Assembly: GCA_024698705.1 (NCBI GenBank)
Contig: JAILQX010000008.1
Span: forward strand, 1 to 64,000
DNA from: Lachnospiraceae bacterium
GTDB lineage: Bacteria > Bacillota > Clostridia > Lachnospirales > Lachnospiraceae
Direction of reading: 5' to 3'
Length of the DNA stretch: 64,000 bases
Of the stretch, positions 26,271-36,138 are shown piece by piece (position 1 is the stretch's first letter; each line of letters begins with the position of its first letter). Under the pieces are notes generated by a model. It was not told where the DNA came from and did no database searches. It was given only the letters and a program-made list of their open reading frames with translations. A program made the position numbers and the translations under genes.

Positions 26271-27101
26271 ATGTTAAAGCTCGGTGAGAAACAGAAACTG
26301 AAGATAGTTGACAGAAAAGAATTCGGCGTATATCTGGCTGAAAATGAAGGAGACAAAGACAGAGTACTACTGCCGGCAAAGCAGATCCCGGACGGAGCCG
26401 GAGAGGGCGATGAGATAGAAGTGTTCATATACAGGGATTCAAAGGACAGGATCATCGCAACAGTCCATGAACCGGCATTGACACTCGGAGGACTGGCAAA
26501 ACTTACGGTTAAGGAGATCGGCAAGATCGGAGCATTTCTTGACTGGGGTCTGGAGAAGGATCTCTTTCTTCCCTATAAGGAACAGACTTATCCCATAGCT
26601 GTCGGTGATAAGGTGCTTGTTTCTTTGTACACGGACAAGAGCAACAGGCTGTGTGCAACGATGAAGGTATACCCAAGACTGGAAAAGGCCGTGGGTCTGA
26701 AAAAGGACGATCAGGTGACCGGAACGGTATATGAGGTAAGCAGGGAGTTCGGCGCATTTGTTGCGATAGATGACAGGTACAGTGCATTGATCCCCAAAAA
26801 GGAAGTTGCCGATGTTAAGCCCGGAGACATTGTCCACGCAAGGGTGACCGCAGTAAAGGAAGACGGCAAGATAGACTTAAGTGTCAGGGAAAAGGCATAT
26901 ATCCAGATGAGCATAGATGCCGACAGGCTTGTAAGATACATGGAAGCCAACAACGGCCGGATACCCTTCAATGATAAAGCGGATCCGGAGATCATAAAGA
27001 ACACCTTCGGCATGAGCAAAAATGAGTTCAAACGCGCGGTGGGCAATCTGCTCAAAAGCGGTAAGATAGAGATAAAGAGCGATTCGATAATAAGCAGGTG
27101 A
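26271..27101 (+). CDS. S1-domain RNA-binding protein, CvfB-like
   Basis: The 276-residue protein has the CvfB layout: an N-terminal S1-like barrel (FGVYLAENEG...VLLPAKQIP), a second S1 (IGKIGAFLDWGLEKDLFLP), a third (GTVYEVSREFGAFVAIDD with IDLSVREK), and a winged-helix C-terminus (MSKNEFKRAVGNLLKSGKI). CvfB in Staphylococcus binds RNA and affects virulence gene expression. I chose ATG 26271 because the first S1 strand follows directly and GTGAGG precedes it; a GTG at 26256 overlaps the thioesterase stop. It probably forms an operon with its neighbours. Confidence 0.88.
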   Translation: MLKLGEKQKLKIVDRKEFGVYLAENEGDKDRVLLPAKQIPDGAGEGDEIEVFIYRDSKDRIIATVHEPALTLGGLAKLTVKEIGKIGAFLDWGLEKDLFLPYKEQTYPIAVGDKVLVSLYTDKSNRLCATMKVYPRLEKAVGLKKDDQVTGTVYEVSREFGAFVAIDDRYSALIPKKEVADVKPGDIVHARVTAVKEDGKIDLSVREKAYIQMSIDADRLVRYMEANNGRIPFNDKADPEIIKNTFGMSKNEFKRAVGNLLKSGKIEIKSDSIISR

Positions 27102-27104
27102 TGT

Positions 27105-28034
27105 ATGGAACACAAAAGAGTAAATCGAGTATTTGCCGGGATCATACTGCTTAATATCGCAGTGGTCTTCATATTGTATTTTCTTCCCGAAGGTACGCTT
27201 GATCTGGACAGTATCTGGATCCAGGAGGTCATAATAGAGACAACGCTCCTTTTACCTGCCATACTCGGACTCACGATAAAACGTGGCGAGGTGAGTATCG
27301 GCGAGAGGATAGGATTGAAGCGCATAAAACCGGTGACGATATTACTGATCGTTGTTTATTCGATCCTCATGATACCGATAGGAAGTTTTGCAAACGGCGT
27401 GTCCATGATATTTTCGGAAAATGTGGTGGATGCCAATATCGACTGGATCATAGGCAACAACGTCTGGGTGATCTCGCTGTTCTACGGCGTTGTCGGTCCG
27501 TTCTGTGAAGAACTTGTCTTCAGAGGTATCATTTACAGAGGGTACAGGATGGACGGCGGAAGAAGAGGCGCGCTGATCCTTTCTTCGCTTATGTTCGGAT
27601 TGATGCATATGAATGCAAATCAGGCCGTGTATGCATTCGTTCTCGGACTGGTACTGGCGCTCATATATGAAGCAACGGGATCGCTGTGGGCATCGTTTTT
27701 GTGTCATTTCATATTCAATCTGAAGACAACGATCGGCATATTCTGGCTGAATTATACGGATGAGGATTATTTTGCCAATATGGCATACAGCAGAGACAGT
27801 GTGCTCAACGGATTGCTGCTCGACTTTATAATAGCGATGGTCGCGGCGGTATTTCTGATCGCGGTACTTAAGAAGATTGCGGATCTGGAGGACAGAAAGG
27901 CCGAAGTCGGAGAGGCACTGGAGCGGTTCGATACGGATGAGAAAAAACCAAGACTGATAAGTGTGGCGTGGGTGATAAGCAGTGTGCTCGCGGTAGCATG
28001 GATCGTTCTGGATATGATAGATCAATGGAGTTAA
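27105..28034 (+). CDS. CPBP-family intramembrane metalloprotease
   Basis: The 309-residue membrane protein has the CPBP (CAAX protease/Abi) motifs: CEELVFRGIIYRG (EExxxR), FGLMHMN (FxxxH), and HFIFN in the last conserved helix. Family members cleave prenylated or peptide substrates, or serve as immunity proteins for bacteriocins. The C-terminal 70 residues add another helix and a charged stretch. It follows the CvfB-like gene by three bases. No bacteriocin gene is adjacent, so a housekeeping role is more likely. Confidence 0.9.
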   Translation: MEHKRVNRVFAGIILLNIAVVFILYFLPEGTLDLDSIWIQEVIIETTLLLPAILGLTIKRGEVSIGERIGLKRIKPVTILLIVVYSILMIPIGSFANGVSMIFSENVVDANIDWIIGNNVWVISLFYGVVGPFCEELVFRGIIYRGYRMDGGRRGALILSSLMFGLMHMNANQAVYAFVLGLVLALIYEATGSLWASFLCHFIFNLKTTIGIFWLNYTDEDYFANMAYSRDSVLNGLLLDFIIAMVAAVFLIAVLKKIADLEDRKAEVGEALERFDTDEKKPRLISVAWVISSVLAVAWIVLDMIDQWS

Positions 28035-28038
28035 ATAC

Positions 28039-28075
28039 AAGAAAGAGGTGTCGCCCGACACCTCTTTCTTATTGT
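28039..28075. terminator. terminator between the CPBP gene and convergent yjfB-like gene
   Basis: AAGAAAGAGGTGT and ACACCTCTTTCTT form a perfect 13-bp stem around a six-base loop, with T/A-rich flanks on both sides. Confidence 0.85.
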
Positions 28076-28125
28076 AAAATGATGCATTGCACCAATATGT
28101 GAAGGGCCTCTGCCCCGAAATAAAG

Positions 28126-28326
28126 TTAGACTACCATATCAAAGTTGGAACCTACAGCTGGATTAACGGAGCGCTCCATGGCAGCTGCGTCGATCATATT
28201 GATAAGTCCGGCTCCTGCGGCCTCGTTCGCATCGAGGGCTTTACTAAGCATAGCAGTTTCTACCTTTGATAAGGAGTCTGCCCCTGTAAGGGTCATAGAT
28301 GTTAATGAAATACTGCCTATGTTCAT
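28126..28326 (-). CDS. YjfB-family putative motility protein
   Basis: The 66-residue protein matches the YjfB motility family. Its N-terminus has alternating Ser/Thr residues, the centre is a helix with KVETAMLSKALD, and the end carries NPAVGSNFDMVV, like the family's P-x-x-G-x-x-x-D ending. YjfB is under flagellar sigma control in Bacillus; its function is not established. AAGGAGG lies seven bases before ATG. Upstream TTTACT-N17-GATAAT could be a sigma-A promoter; the overlapping GGCGATAA resembles a sigma-D -10, but no TAAA -35 is in place. Confidence 0.85.
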   Translation of the reverse strand: MNIGSISLTSMTLTGADSLSKVETAMLSKALDANEAAGAGLINMIDAAAMERSVNPAVGSNFDMVV

Positions 28327-28540
28327 ACAGATACCTCCTTATATATATTTATTATCGCCTTTTTCGCATAAAAAGTAAATGAAATGGCAAAAAAAGGCTT
28401 TTTTTGTACAAAAGTAACGAAAAAAACGTGGAATTGCTATGGATTTTTTTGTATAAATGCTTTATTATAAAAAATAGTATTGTGAAAATACATATTATAT
28501 GGCAGTAACTTTTGTAAAAAATCACAAGTGAGGGAGCAAC

Positions 28541-29629
28541 ATGATATCCAATCAGGTATTACAAAGCACGTTGGACGGCATAAAAAACATAGCAAGGATA
28601 GAACTGTGTGTTGTGGATGTTGACGGAAAGGTCTACGCATTGACAAGTCCGCAGATGGAGAAGTACAGTGCGCAGGCGACCGAATTTGTCAAATCTCCGG
28701 CCGATTCTCAGGAGATAGGAGGAAGCCAGTTCTTCAAGATCTATGACGAACAGCAGCTTGAATATATTCTTGTTGCCGACGGAGCGGCCGAAGACGTGTA
28801 TACGCTCGGTAAGATGGCTGCATTTCAGATACAGAATCTTCTCGTGGCTTATAAGGAAAGATTTGATAAGGATAATTTTATCAAGAACCTGTTGCTTGAT
28901 AACCTGTTGCTTGTTGATATTTTCAGTCGTGCAAAGAAGCTTCATATCCAGTCGGATATGAAACGTGTAGCCATCATCATCGAGGGCGAACTTGGCAAGG
29001 ACAACAACATCCTTGAACTCATGCGTACTCATTTCGGTTCGAACAACAAGGACTTCATCACGGCTGTCGATGAGAATAACGTTATAGTTGTAAAGGAACT
29101 TGAGGACAGCGTGGGCGCCGAGGATATCGAAAAGATATGCAACACATACAAGAACTACCTTGCAAAGGAGGGTATGAAGGGTGTGCATATCGCTTACGGA
29201 ACGGTCATAGGTGATCTCAAGGAAGTCAGCCGTTCTTACAAGGAAGCAAAGATGGCGCTTGATGTCGGCAAGATATTCTTTGATGACAGGGATATCATCG
29301 CTTACAGCGAACTCGGTATAGGCCGTCTTATCTACCAGCTTCCGATACCGTTATGCAAGCTTTTCATCAAGGAGATATTCGGCGGAAAGAGTCCCGATGA
29401 TTTCGATGATGAAACACTTATCACGATAACCAAGTTTTTCGAGAACAGCCTCAATGTTTCGGAGACATCAAGACAGCTGTTCATCCACAGGAATACGCTT
29501 GTGTACAGACTTGATAAGCTTCAGAAGACGACAGGTCTTGATCTTAGGGTATTTGAGGATGCCATAACCTTCAAGATCGCTCTCATGGTAGTCAAATATA
29601 TGAATTATATGGAATCTTTGGAGTATTAA
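28541..29629 (+). CDS. CdaR/PucR-type transcriptional regulator
   Basis: The 362-residue protein has the sugar-diacid-recognition-like N-terminus (residues 1-125) and a GGDEF-like middle, and ends in the PucR helix-turn-helix (NVSETSRQLFIHRNTLVYRL near residue 310). CdaR proteins in other bacteria respond to glycerate or sugar diacids. Here it sits 12 bases upstream of ftsE, so it is probably co-transcribed with the FtsEX module, an unusual pairing. The 28327-28540 region before it is very A/T-rich and likely holds divergent promoters; I cannot fix one. Confidence 0.88.
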   Translation: MISNQVLQSTLDGIKNIARIELCVVDVDGKVYALTSPQMEKYSAQATEFVKSPADSQEIGGSQFFKIYDEQQLEYILVADGAAEDVYTLGKMAAFQIQNLLVAYKERFDKDNFIKNLLLDNLLLVDIFSRAKKLHIQSDMKRVAIIIEGELGKDNNILELMRTHFGSNNKDFITAVDENNVIVVKELEDSVGAEDIEKICNTYKNYLAKEGMKGVHIAYGTVIGDLKEVSRSYKEAKMALDVGKIFFDDRDIIAYSELGIGRLIYQLPIPLCKLFIKEIFGGKSPDDFDDETLITITKFFENSLNVSETSRQLFIHRNTLVYRLDKLQKTTGLDLRVFEDAITFKIALMVVKYMNYMESLEY

Positions 29630-29641
29630 GGAGAAAAAGCA

Positions 29642-30379
29642 GTGGCTTTGGGTAACAAAAAGAAAAAAAATCGTATCATGGCCGATGACGAACTGATCAT
29701 TCTGGAAAATGTCACCAAGACATATCAGTCCGGATCGCCGGCTCTCAACGGTGTCAGTCTCAAGATAAAAAAAGGAGAGTTCGTATTTATAGTTGGTGAC
29801 AGCGGTTCGGGTAAATCTACCCTTATCAAGCTCCTTCTTCGCGAACTCATTCCGACCGAGGGAGAGATATATGTCAACGGAGTCAATCTTTCAAGACTCC
29901 GCAGAAGACAGGTCCCCAAATACAGAAGAAACCTTGGGGTAGTGTTCCAGGATTTCAGACTTATCAAAAACTGGAATGTATATGAAAACGTTGCATTTGC
30001 GCAGCGTATCGTCCAGACCCCCAACAGACTCATAAAAAGAAATGTACCGGCCATTCTGTCAATAGTAGGACTGGCCAGCAAATATAAGGCAAAACCGATG
30101 CAGCTCTCAGGTGGTGAACAACAGCGTGTGGCTATGGCCAGAGCGCTTATCAACAAGCCGCCGATCTTGCTGTGCGATGAGCCCACCGGAAACCTTGATC
30201 CCAGAAATTCGTGGGAAATAATGAAGCTTCTCGAACAGATCAACAAGAGGGGAACAACGATCATAGTCGTTACCCATAACAGAGAGATCGTCAATGAGAT
30301 GCAGAAGAGAGTCGTTACCATGAAAAAGGGCGTGATCGTAAATGACGAGGAGAAGGGTGGATATATAGATGAGGATTAG
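29642..30379 (+). CDS. ftsE: cell-division ABC ATPase FtsE
   Basis: The 245-residue ATPase has Walker A GDSGSGKST, signature LSGGEQQRVAMARAL and Walker B ILLCDEPTGNLDP. FtsE drives the FtsX membrane subunit, which activates peptidoglycan hydrolases at the septum. GTG 29642 is the likely start, with AAGGAG eight bases upstream; a later ATG (29678) would also retain the ATPase fold. The gene overlaps ftsX by 11 bases. Confidence 0.95.
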   Translation: MALGNKKKKNRIMADDELIILENVTKTYQSGSPALNGVSLKIKKGEFVFIVGDSGSGKSTLIKLLLRELIPTEGEIYVNGVNLSRLRRRQVPKYRRNLGVVFQDFRLIKNWNVYENVAFAQRIVQTPNRLIKRNVPAILSIVGLASKYKAKPMQLSGGEQQRVAMARALINKPPILLCDEPTGNLDPRNSWEIMKLLEQINKRGTTIIVVTHNREIVNEMQKRVVTMKKGVIVNDEEKGGYIDED

Positions 30380-31271
30380 TTCATTTTTCTATACAATCAA
30401 ACAGGGCGTTAAGAATATATTCCGCAATGCGATATTCTCATTGGCCAGTATTGCGACCATAGCTTCCTGTCTTCTTCTGTTCGGTCTGTTCTATGCGATA
30501 ATCGTTAACTTTCAGAATATCGTAAAGACTGCCGAGGAAGGCGTGGCTGTCACGGTATTCTTTGATGAGGAAGTATGTCAGGACGATGTCCGCATGAAAG
30601 AGATCGGAGATCTTATAGCAGGAAGGCCCGAAGTCAGCAAGATAGAATTCGTATCAGCCGATCAGGCATGGGAGGAATTCAAGGTTGAGTACCTTGGCGA
30701 ATATGCCGAGGGCTTTACGGAAAATCCTCTGGCCGGAAGTGCAAATTATCAGATATATCTTAATAATATCTCACAACAGGCCGATCTGGTAGCATACCTT
30801 GAGAGTATTCAGGGTGTACGGCAGGTAAACAGATCCGAGATCACAGCAAAGGCATTGAGCGGTGTCAATAATCTCGTAAGTTATATTTCCGTGGGCATTA
30901 TCTTCATACTGCTCGCAGTTTCCATTTTCCTTATAAGCAATACCGTTACCATAGGTATTTCGATCCGTAAGGAAGAGATAGGCATCATGAAATACATAGG
31001 CGCGACGGACTATTTCGTACGAGCGCCGTTCGTCGTGGAGGGTCTTATCATAGGACTCATAGGTGCGGCGATCCCGCTGGGGATAATATATTTTATCTAT
31101 GACAGGGCACTTGCTTTGATCGTGGAAAGGTTCAACGTACTGGGGGACATTCTCAAATTCCTGCCGGTACAGACCATTTTCCATACACTCGTACCCATAT
31201 CACTCGGTATAGGTGCAGGCATCGGTTTCCTGGGAAGTTTTGTAACGGTAAGAAGACATTTGAAGGTATAG
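30369..31271 (+). CDS. ftsX: cell-division membrane protein FtsX
   Basis: The 300-residue membrane protein has the FtsX layout: helix 1 at about residues 22-45, a large extracellular domain (residues 50-165), then three helices from about 170 (VSYISVGIIFILLAVSIFLI, then IRKEEIGIMKYIGATDYFVR). That EIGIMK.IGA motif is diagnostic of the FtsX permease family. It overlaps ftsE and is followed after six bases by a coiled-coil M23 hydrolase that its loop most likely activates. Confidence 0.95.
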   Translation: MRISSFFYTIKQGVKNIFRNAIFSLASIATIASCLLLFGLFYAIIVNFQNIVKTAEEGVAVTVFFDEEVCQDDVRMKEIGDLIAGRPEVSKIEFVSADQAWEEFKVEYLGEYAEGFTENPLAGSANYQIYLNNISQQADLVAYLESIQGVRQVNRSEITAKALSGVNNLVSYISVGIIFILLAVSIFLISNTVTIGISIRKEEIGIMKYIGATDYFVRAPFVVEGLIIGLIGAAIPLGIIYFIYDRALALIVERFNVLGDILKFLPVQTIFHTLVPISLGIGAGIGFLGSFVTVRRHLKV

Positions 31272-31277
31272 TGACAG

Positions 31278-32579
31278 ATGATCAGAAAAAAGCTTATGTC
31301 CCTGATGCTCATATGTTCGTTATCCTTCTGTATGCTGACACCGTGTCTCGTATATGCCGATGAGGATGATGAGTCTCAGTCCCAGGAGGATCTCGAGAAA
31401 AAAGACGATGAGCATGATTACGAGGACAAAAACAGAGGTGCCACGATAGATTCCCTTGAAAAGAGTATCAAGGAAAAGCAGGGGCAGATCTCTCAGGCAC
31501 AGGAAGACAGAAAAAAGATACAGAACAATATCACCGATATACAGGGGATGGTTGATGAACTGGAGGATCAGAAGGAAGATCTTGCGGTTTATGTGACCGA
31601 ACTTGACGCAAATCTTGAGGAAATCCAGAAAAAGATAGCAGAATTGAAAGAGCTTATCGAGAACAAGGAGGCCGAGATTACACAGGCAGCGGCGGATCTT
31701 GAGGAAGCCGAGCGCATTCAGCTTGAGCAGTATGAAGCGATGAAAGAGCGCATCAAGTTCATGTATGAAAAGGGCGACAACTATTATGTCGAACTTATCT
31801 TCAGTGCGGCCAACTTCGGTGATATGGTCAATAAAGCGGATTACATAGAACAACTCAGCAATTACGACAAGAAAAAGCTGGAAGAGTACGTTGCCAACTG
31901 CGAATATGTTGAGGCCTGCAAGCTATCACTCGAATCGGAAAAAGAGGTACTTGACGCAGCCAAGGCCGAGGTCGAAAATGAGGAGGCCAATCTTGAAACA
32001 CTTATAACCGAGAAGGAGCATGAGATCGTTTCAAAACAGACCGATATTGACAATAAAGAAGCTGCGATCAAGGAATATGAGGCAGAGATAGCCGCACAGA
32101 ATGAGATAATACGTGCCCTCGAAGCCGAGGTCCTTGAAGAGAAGAAAAGGCTTGCTGAGGAAAGCGGAAATGCCATCAAATACGATGGCGGTGTATTTGC
32201 ATTTCCCGCTCCTTCCTATAAGCGTGTCAGCGATGATTACGGCTGGAGGATCCACCCGATACTCGGCGTGGAGCAGTTCCACAACGGTATAGATTTTGCG
32301 GCACCCGGCGGCTCTCCGATAATATGCGCATACGACGGTCAGGTCGTGGCGGCGGATTACTCGGGAACCATGGGCAATTACATAATGGTCAACCATGGTG
32401 ACGGTGTATACACCATTTACATGCATGCATCCGCACTTTACGTATCAAAGGGCGAAAAGGTAGTCCGCGGTGAGAAGATAGGTGCCATAGGTTCGACCGG
32501 AAGATCTACGGGAAATCATCTGCATTTCAGCGTACGTGTAAACGGTGAATACGTAAGCCCGTGGAATTATCTTAAATAA
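31278..32579 (+). CDS. PcsB/EnvC-like coiled-coil M23 murein hydrolase
   Basis: The 433-residue secreted protein has a signal peptide (residues 1-27, ending near VYA) and a long coiled coil over residues 50-290. The C-terminal LytM/M23 domain carries the zinc motif HNGIDFAAP, MHAS and NHLHFSV. Coiled-coil hydrolases next to ftsEX (PcsB in streptococci, EnvC in E. coli) are held inactive until FtsEX opens them. Unlike EnvC, this one has an apparently complete zinc site, so it is itself a hydrolase. The start is preceded by AAGG inside the ftsX end. Confidence 0.92.
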   Translation: MIRKKLMSLMLICSLSFCMLTPCLVYADEDDESQSQEDLEKKDDEHDYEDKNRGATIDSLEKSIKEKQGQISQAQEDRKKIQNNITDIQGMVDELEDQKEDLAVYVTELDANLEEIQKKIAELKELIENKEAEITQAAADLEEAERIQLEQYEAMKERIKFMYEKGDNYYVELIFSAANFGDMVNKADYIEQLSNYDKKKLEEYVANCEYVEACKLSLESEKEVLDAAKAEVENEEANLETLITEKEHEIVSKQTDIDNKEAAIKEYEAEIAAQNEIIRALEAEVLEEKKRLAEESGNAIKYDGGVFAFPAPSYKRVSDDYGWRIHPILGVEQFHNGIDFAAPGGSPIICAYDGQVVAADYSGTMGNYIMVNHGDGVYTIYMHASALYVSKGEKVVRGEKIGAIGSTGRSTGNHLHFSVRVNGEYVSPWNYLK

Positions 32580-32580
32580 A

Positions 32581-32760
32581 TGTAATGCCCCGAAGGGGCA
32601 TTATGCAGCGCTCGCCCTTCGCCTAAGGCGAAATATTAATGGGCGAGTGTTCTCCAAATGTAATGTTCCTGAAAGGGGCATTATGCAGCGCTCGCCCTTC
32701 GCCTAAGGCGAAATATTAATGGGCGAGTGTTCCCAATATGTAATGCCCCGAAGGGGACAT
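32581..32760. repeat. tandem structured intergenic repeats, about 80 bp
   Basis: Two near-identical units (32581-32658 and 32659-32738) and a partial third (32739-32760) follow each other head to tail. Each opens with TGTAATG and a small hairpin (ATGCCCCGAAGGGGCAT in unit 1, altered in unit 2). Next comes a larger stem, CTCGCCC pairing with GGGCGAG, enclosing TTCGCC-TAA-GGCGAA. No T-run follows, so these are not ordinary terminators. They separate the PcsB-like gene from the protease gene and could act as mRNA-stability or REP-like elements. Confidence 0.85.
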
Positions 32761-32774
32761 CAGAGGTAACAGTA

Positions 32775-34070
32775 ATGAACGAAAAGGAATCTTCTGAACA
32801 GGAAGTATCAAAAATAATAGAAAAGCTTGAGAAGAAAGCCTTCAGACTCGGTATTATCGTAGGCGTGGCCGGCGCACTCATAGGCGTGGCGGTAAATGTT
32901 CTTGTAAGAAATGTCATATTGATACAGAAGTACAGGAACGTGAGCGAGGAGACCGAAACAACCGAAGAAAAGAAGACCCCAAAGAAGAACGATTCCGTTG
33001 TAAATACAAAGACGACTCTGAAAATGGCCACGATCGAGAAGATCGTAAAGGAATATTATTATCAGGACGTGGACAATGAAGCATTGGCCGAAGGTGTCTA
33101 CACCGGTATGATGGAATCGCTCGGCGATCCGTATTCCGAGTACTACACTGTTGATGAGATGGTAAGGATCCGTGAAGAGGGTGAAGGCGTATACAGCGGT
33201 ATCGGCGCATATGTCAATGTGGATCCCGACACAACGCTTCCGATGATAGCCGGAGTCATGAGCGGAACGCCTGCCGAAGAAGCGGGACTTGCGGAGGGTG
33301 ATCTCATATACAAGATAGACGGCAAGGAAGTTCTGGGCATGTCTGCGAGTGACGCCGTAATGCTCATCAAAGGTGAGGAGCACACAACCGTACATCTGAC
33401 CATAGTCAGAAACGATGAACCGGATTTCCTGGAAATGGATGTCGAGCGTCGCAAGATACAGACACCTACCGTAAAATATGAGATGCTTGAGGACAATATA
33501 GCCTATATACAGATCAAGGAATTTGATGATGTAACGACCGATCAGTTCACCGAAGCCATGGCAGTAATGAAGGGTCAGGGAATGGAAGGCCTGATACTGG
33601 ACTTAAGATCCAACGGCGGCGGAAACGTATCCACCTGCGTGGACATAGCGAGCCAGATACTTCCGAAGGGTGTGGTCGTATACACGGAAGACAAGAACGG
33701 CAACAGACAGGATTATAACTGTGACGGAAAGCGTGAGTTTGACAAGCCTATAATAGTTCTTGTAAACGGTTATACGGCGAGTGCTTCCGAGATACTTACC
33801 GGTGCGATCAGAGATTACGGCAAGGGCATAGTCATGGGAACACAGACCTACGGCAAGGGCATAGTCCAGCAGATAATCTCGCTTAAGGACGGCTCGGCGA
33901 TCAAGGTCACGGTCAGCAAATATTTCACACCGAAGGGCAATGATATCCACGGTGTCGGTATAACGCCCGATAAGGTGATCGAGTGGGATTCCGAGAAATA
34001 TAAGGAAGACGGAACAGACAATCAGATCGAAGCCGCAAAGGAAGAATTGCGCAAACAGATAAATAAATAA
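32775..34070 (+). CDS. S41 carboxy-terminal processing protease with PDZ domain
   Basis: The 431-residue protein has one N-terminal membrane helix (residues 24-46), a PDZ domain (residues 150-215, GVYSGIGAYV...GTPAEEAGLAEGDLIY), and the S41 catalytic core. The nucleophile lies in GYTASASEIL and the Lys in TQTYGKGIVQ. CtpA/CtpB-type proteases cleave C-termini of exported proteins, and next to FtsEX-PcsB this one could trim cell-wall hydrolases. I chose ATG 32775, preceded by AGAGGT; an earlier in-frame start would run through the structured repeat. Confidence 0.93.
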   Translation: MNEKESSEQEVSKIIEKLEKKAFRLGIIVGVAGALIGVAVNVLVRNVILIQKYRNVSEETETTEEKKTPKKNDSVVNTKTTLKMATIEKIVKEYYYQDVDNEALAEGVYTGMMESLGDPYSEYYTVDEMVRIREEGEGVYSGIGAYVNVDPDTTLPMIAGVMSGTPAEEAGLAEGDLIYKIDGKEVLGMSASDAVMLIKGEEHTTVHLTIVRNDEPDFLEMDVERRKIQTPTVKYEMLEDNIAYIQIKEFDDVTTDQFTEAMAVMKGQGMEGLILDLRSNGGGNVSTCVDIASQILPKGVVVYTEDKNGNRQDYNCDGKREFDKPIIVLVNGYTASASEILTGAIRDYGKGIVMGTQTYGKGIVQQIISLKDGSAIKVTVSKYFTPKGNDIHGVGITPDKVIEWDSEKYKEDGTDNQIEAAKEELRKQINK

Positions 34071-34107
34071 AAATACCTAAACATTTTTTAAATATTTGGT
34101 ATAATAC

Positions 34108-34137
34108 CGACAGGGCGTATGAGCCCTGTCGATTTTT
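34108..34137 (+). terminator. intrinsic terminator
   Basis: CGACAGGGC and GCCCTGTCG pair around GTATGA, followed by ATTTTTG. TAAACA-N16-TATAAT at 34078-34105 just before it may be the uvrB promoter, in which case the hairpin is also at the uvrB transcript start. Confidence 0.75.
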
Positions 34138-34155
34138 GTCGTGATCGGAGTTATC

Positions 34156-36138
34156 ATGGAATTCAGACTTCATTCGGAATACAAGCCTACGGGAGACCAG
34201 CCGCAGGCCATAGAGAAACTTGTGCGGGGCTTTAAGGAAGGTAATCAGTTCGAGACTCTGCTCGGTGTTACGGGGTCAGGTAAGACATTTACCATGGCCA
34301 ATGTCATTGCGGCCTTAAACAAACCCACGCTTATCATTTCACACAACAAGACCCTTGCGGGACAGCTCTACGGAGAGATGAAAGAATTCTTCCCCGAGAA
34401 CGCGGTCGAGTATTTTGTGTCCTATTATGATTATTATCAGCCTGAAGCATATGTTCCGAGTTCGGATACTTACATTGCAAAGGATTCATCCATAAATGAT
34501 GAGATAGAAAAACTGAGACTTTCGGCAACGGCTTCATTGTCGGAAAGAAGGGATGTTATCGTTGTTGCATCCGTAAGCTGCATATACGGACTGGGAAGTC
34601 CGGACGAATACAAGGACATGATCGTGTCCTTAAGACCCGGCATGCAAAAGGAAAGGGATGAAGTCATCCATGAGCTTATAGAACTGCAGTATCAGCGAAA
34701 TGAGCTTGACGTGGAGCGCGCAACCTTCAGAGTAAGGGGCGATGTTGTGGATATCTATCCCGCTCAGGGCGGAGACAGCCTCATAAGGGTGGAATTTTTC
34801 GGTGACGAGATCGACAGGATAGCAGAGGTCGATCCGCTTACGGGACGCATGAAAAATACACTTGAACATGTGGCCATATTTCCGGCATCCCACTATGTCA
34901 TTCCTATGGACAAGATACGCGAGGGCTGTGACAGGATCGAAGAGGAGCTTAAGGAAAGGATCACATTTTTCAAAAGACAGGATAAGCTCATCGAGGCCCA
35001 GAGGATAGCGGAGAGGACAAACTTCGATCTGGAGATGTTAAGGGAGACCGGATTTTGCTCCGGAATAGAGAATTATTCCGCGCCGCTCAATAACCTGACG
35101 CCCGGGGAGACACCGTTATGTCTCATGAATTTCTTCCCGGATGATTTTCTGATAATAATTGATGAGTCACATATTACCATACCGCAGATAGGCGGAATGT
35201 ATGCCGGAGACCGTTCGCGAAAGCAGGTGCTCGTGGACTACGGTTTCAGATTGCCCTCGGCATTGGATAACAGACCGCTCAATTTCGGTGAGTTTGAAAA
35301 TAAGATAGACCAGATGCTCTTCGTTTCGGCTACACCCAACAGATATGAGGAAGAGCATGAGCTTCTGAGAGCCCAGCAGATCATAAGACCCACCGGACTG
35401 TTGGATCCCGAGGTTTTCGTCAGACCTGTCGAAGGTCAGATAGATGACCTCATCGGAGAGATAAAGAAAGAGGTAAAGGGGCACCATAAGGTGCTGGTCA
35501 CGACTTTGACCAAACGTATGGCGGAGGATCTTACGGATTACATGAAGGATGTCGGCATAAGGGTCAGATATCTTCATGCGGATGTTGATACGCTTGAGAG
35601 AGCGGAGATAATCAGGGACATGCGACTTGATGTATTTGATGTGCTCGTCGGCATTAACCTGCTGAGAGAAGGCCTGGACATACCCGAGATAACACTTGTG
35701 GCGATACTCGATGCCGATAAGGAAGGCTTCCTAAGGTCGCAGACATCGCTGATACAGACCATCGGACGTGCCGCGCGTAACAGCGAGGGACACGTTATAA
35801 TGTATGCGGATACCGTAACCGATTCCATGAAATATGCGATCGAAGAGACCAACCGAAGAAGAGAGATACAGATGAAATACAATGAGGAAAACGGTATCAC
35901 GCCTCAGACGATACAGAAAGCGGTCCGCGATCTGATAAGTATCTCAAAAGAAATAGAACAGGAACAGATGAGATTCGAGAAGGATCCCGAATCCATGAGC
36001 GAAGAGGAACTGAAGAAGCTCATCGCAAAGATAGAAAAACAGATGCGCAAGGCAGCTGCGGAGCTCGATTTCGAGACAGCAGCCGAGTTGCGTGACCGAA
36101 TGGTTGAATTGAAAGGAAAGACCGTTGAGTACAGATAA
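34156..36138 (+). CDS. uvrB: UvrABC excinuclease subunit B
   Basis: The 660-residue helicase-like protein verifies DNA damage and loads UvrC. Walker A is [10 protein letters not shown] near residue 39. The beta-hairpin region [13 protein letters not shown] lies near residues 93-105, and helicase motifs include IDESH and QTIGRAARN. The C-terminal UVR domain (residues 615-655) has the coiled helical hairpin that binds UvrC. ATG 34156 has GGAG seven bases upstream; a GTG at 34141 is less likely. uvrA overlaps its end. Confidence 0.96.
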   Translation: MEFRLHSEYKPTGDQPQAIEKLVRGFKEGNQFETLLGVTGSGKTFTMANVIAALNKPTLIISHNKTLAGQLYGEMKEFFPENAVEYFVSYYDYYQPEAYVPSSDTYIAKDSSINDEIEKLRLSATASLSERRDVIVVASVSCIYGLGSPDEYKDMIVSLRPGMQKERDEVIHELIELQYQRNELDVERATFRVRGDVVDIYPAQGGDSLIRVEFFGDEIDRIAEVDPLTGRMKNTLEHVAIFPASHYVIPMDKIREGCDRIEEELKERITFFKRQDKLIEAQRIAERTNFDLEMLRETGFCSGIENYSAPLNNLTPGETPLCLMNFFPDDFLIIIDESHITIPQIGGMYAGDRSRKQVLVDYGFRLPSALDNRPLNFGEFENKIDQMLFVSATPNRYEEEHELLRAQQIIRPTGLLDPEVFVRPVEGQIDDLIGEIKKEVKGHHKVLVTTLTKRMAEDLTDYMKDVGIRVRYLHADVDTLERAEIIRDMRLDVFDVLVGINLLREGLDIPEITLVAILDADKEGFLRSQTSLIQTIGRAARNSEGHVIMYADTVTDSMKYAIEETNRRREIQMKYNEENGITPQTIQKAVRDLISISKEIEQEQMRFEKDPESMSEEELKKLIAKIEKQMRKAAAELDFETAAELRDRMVELKGKTVEYR

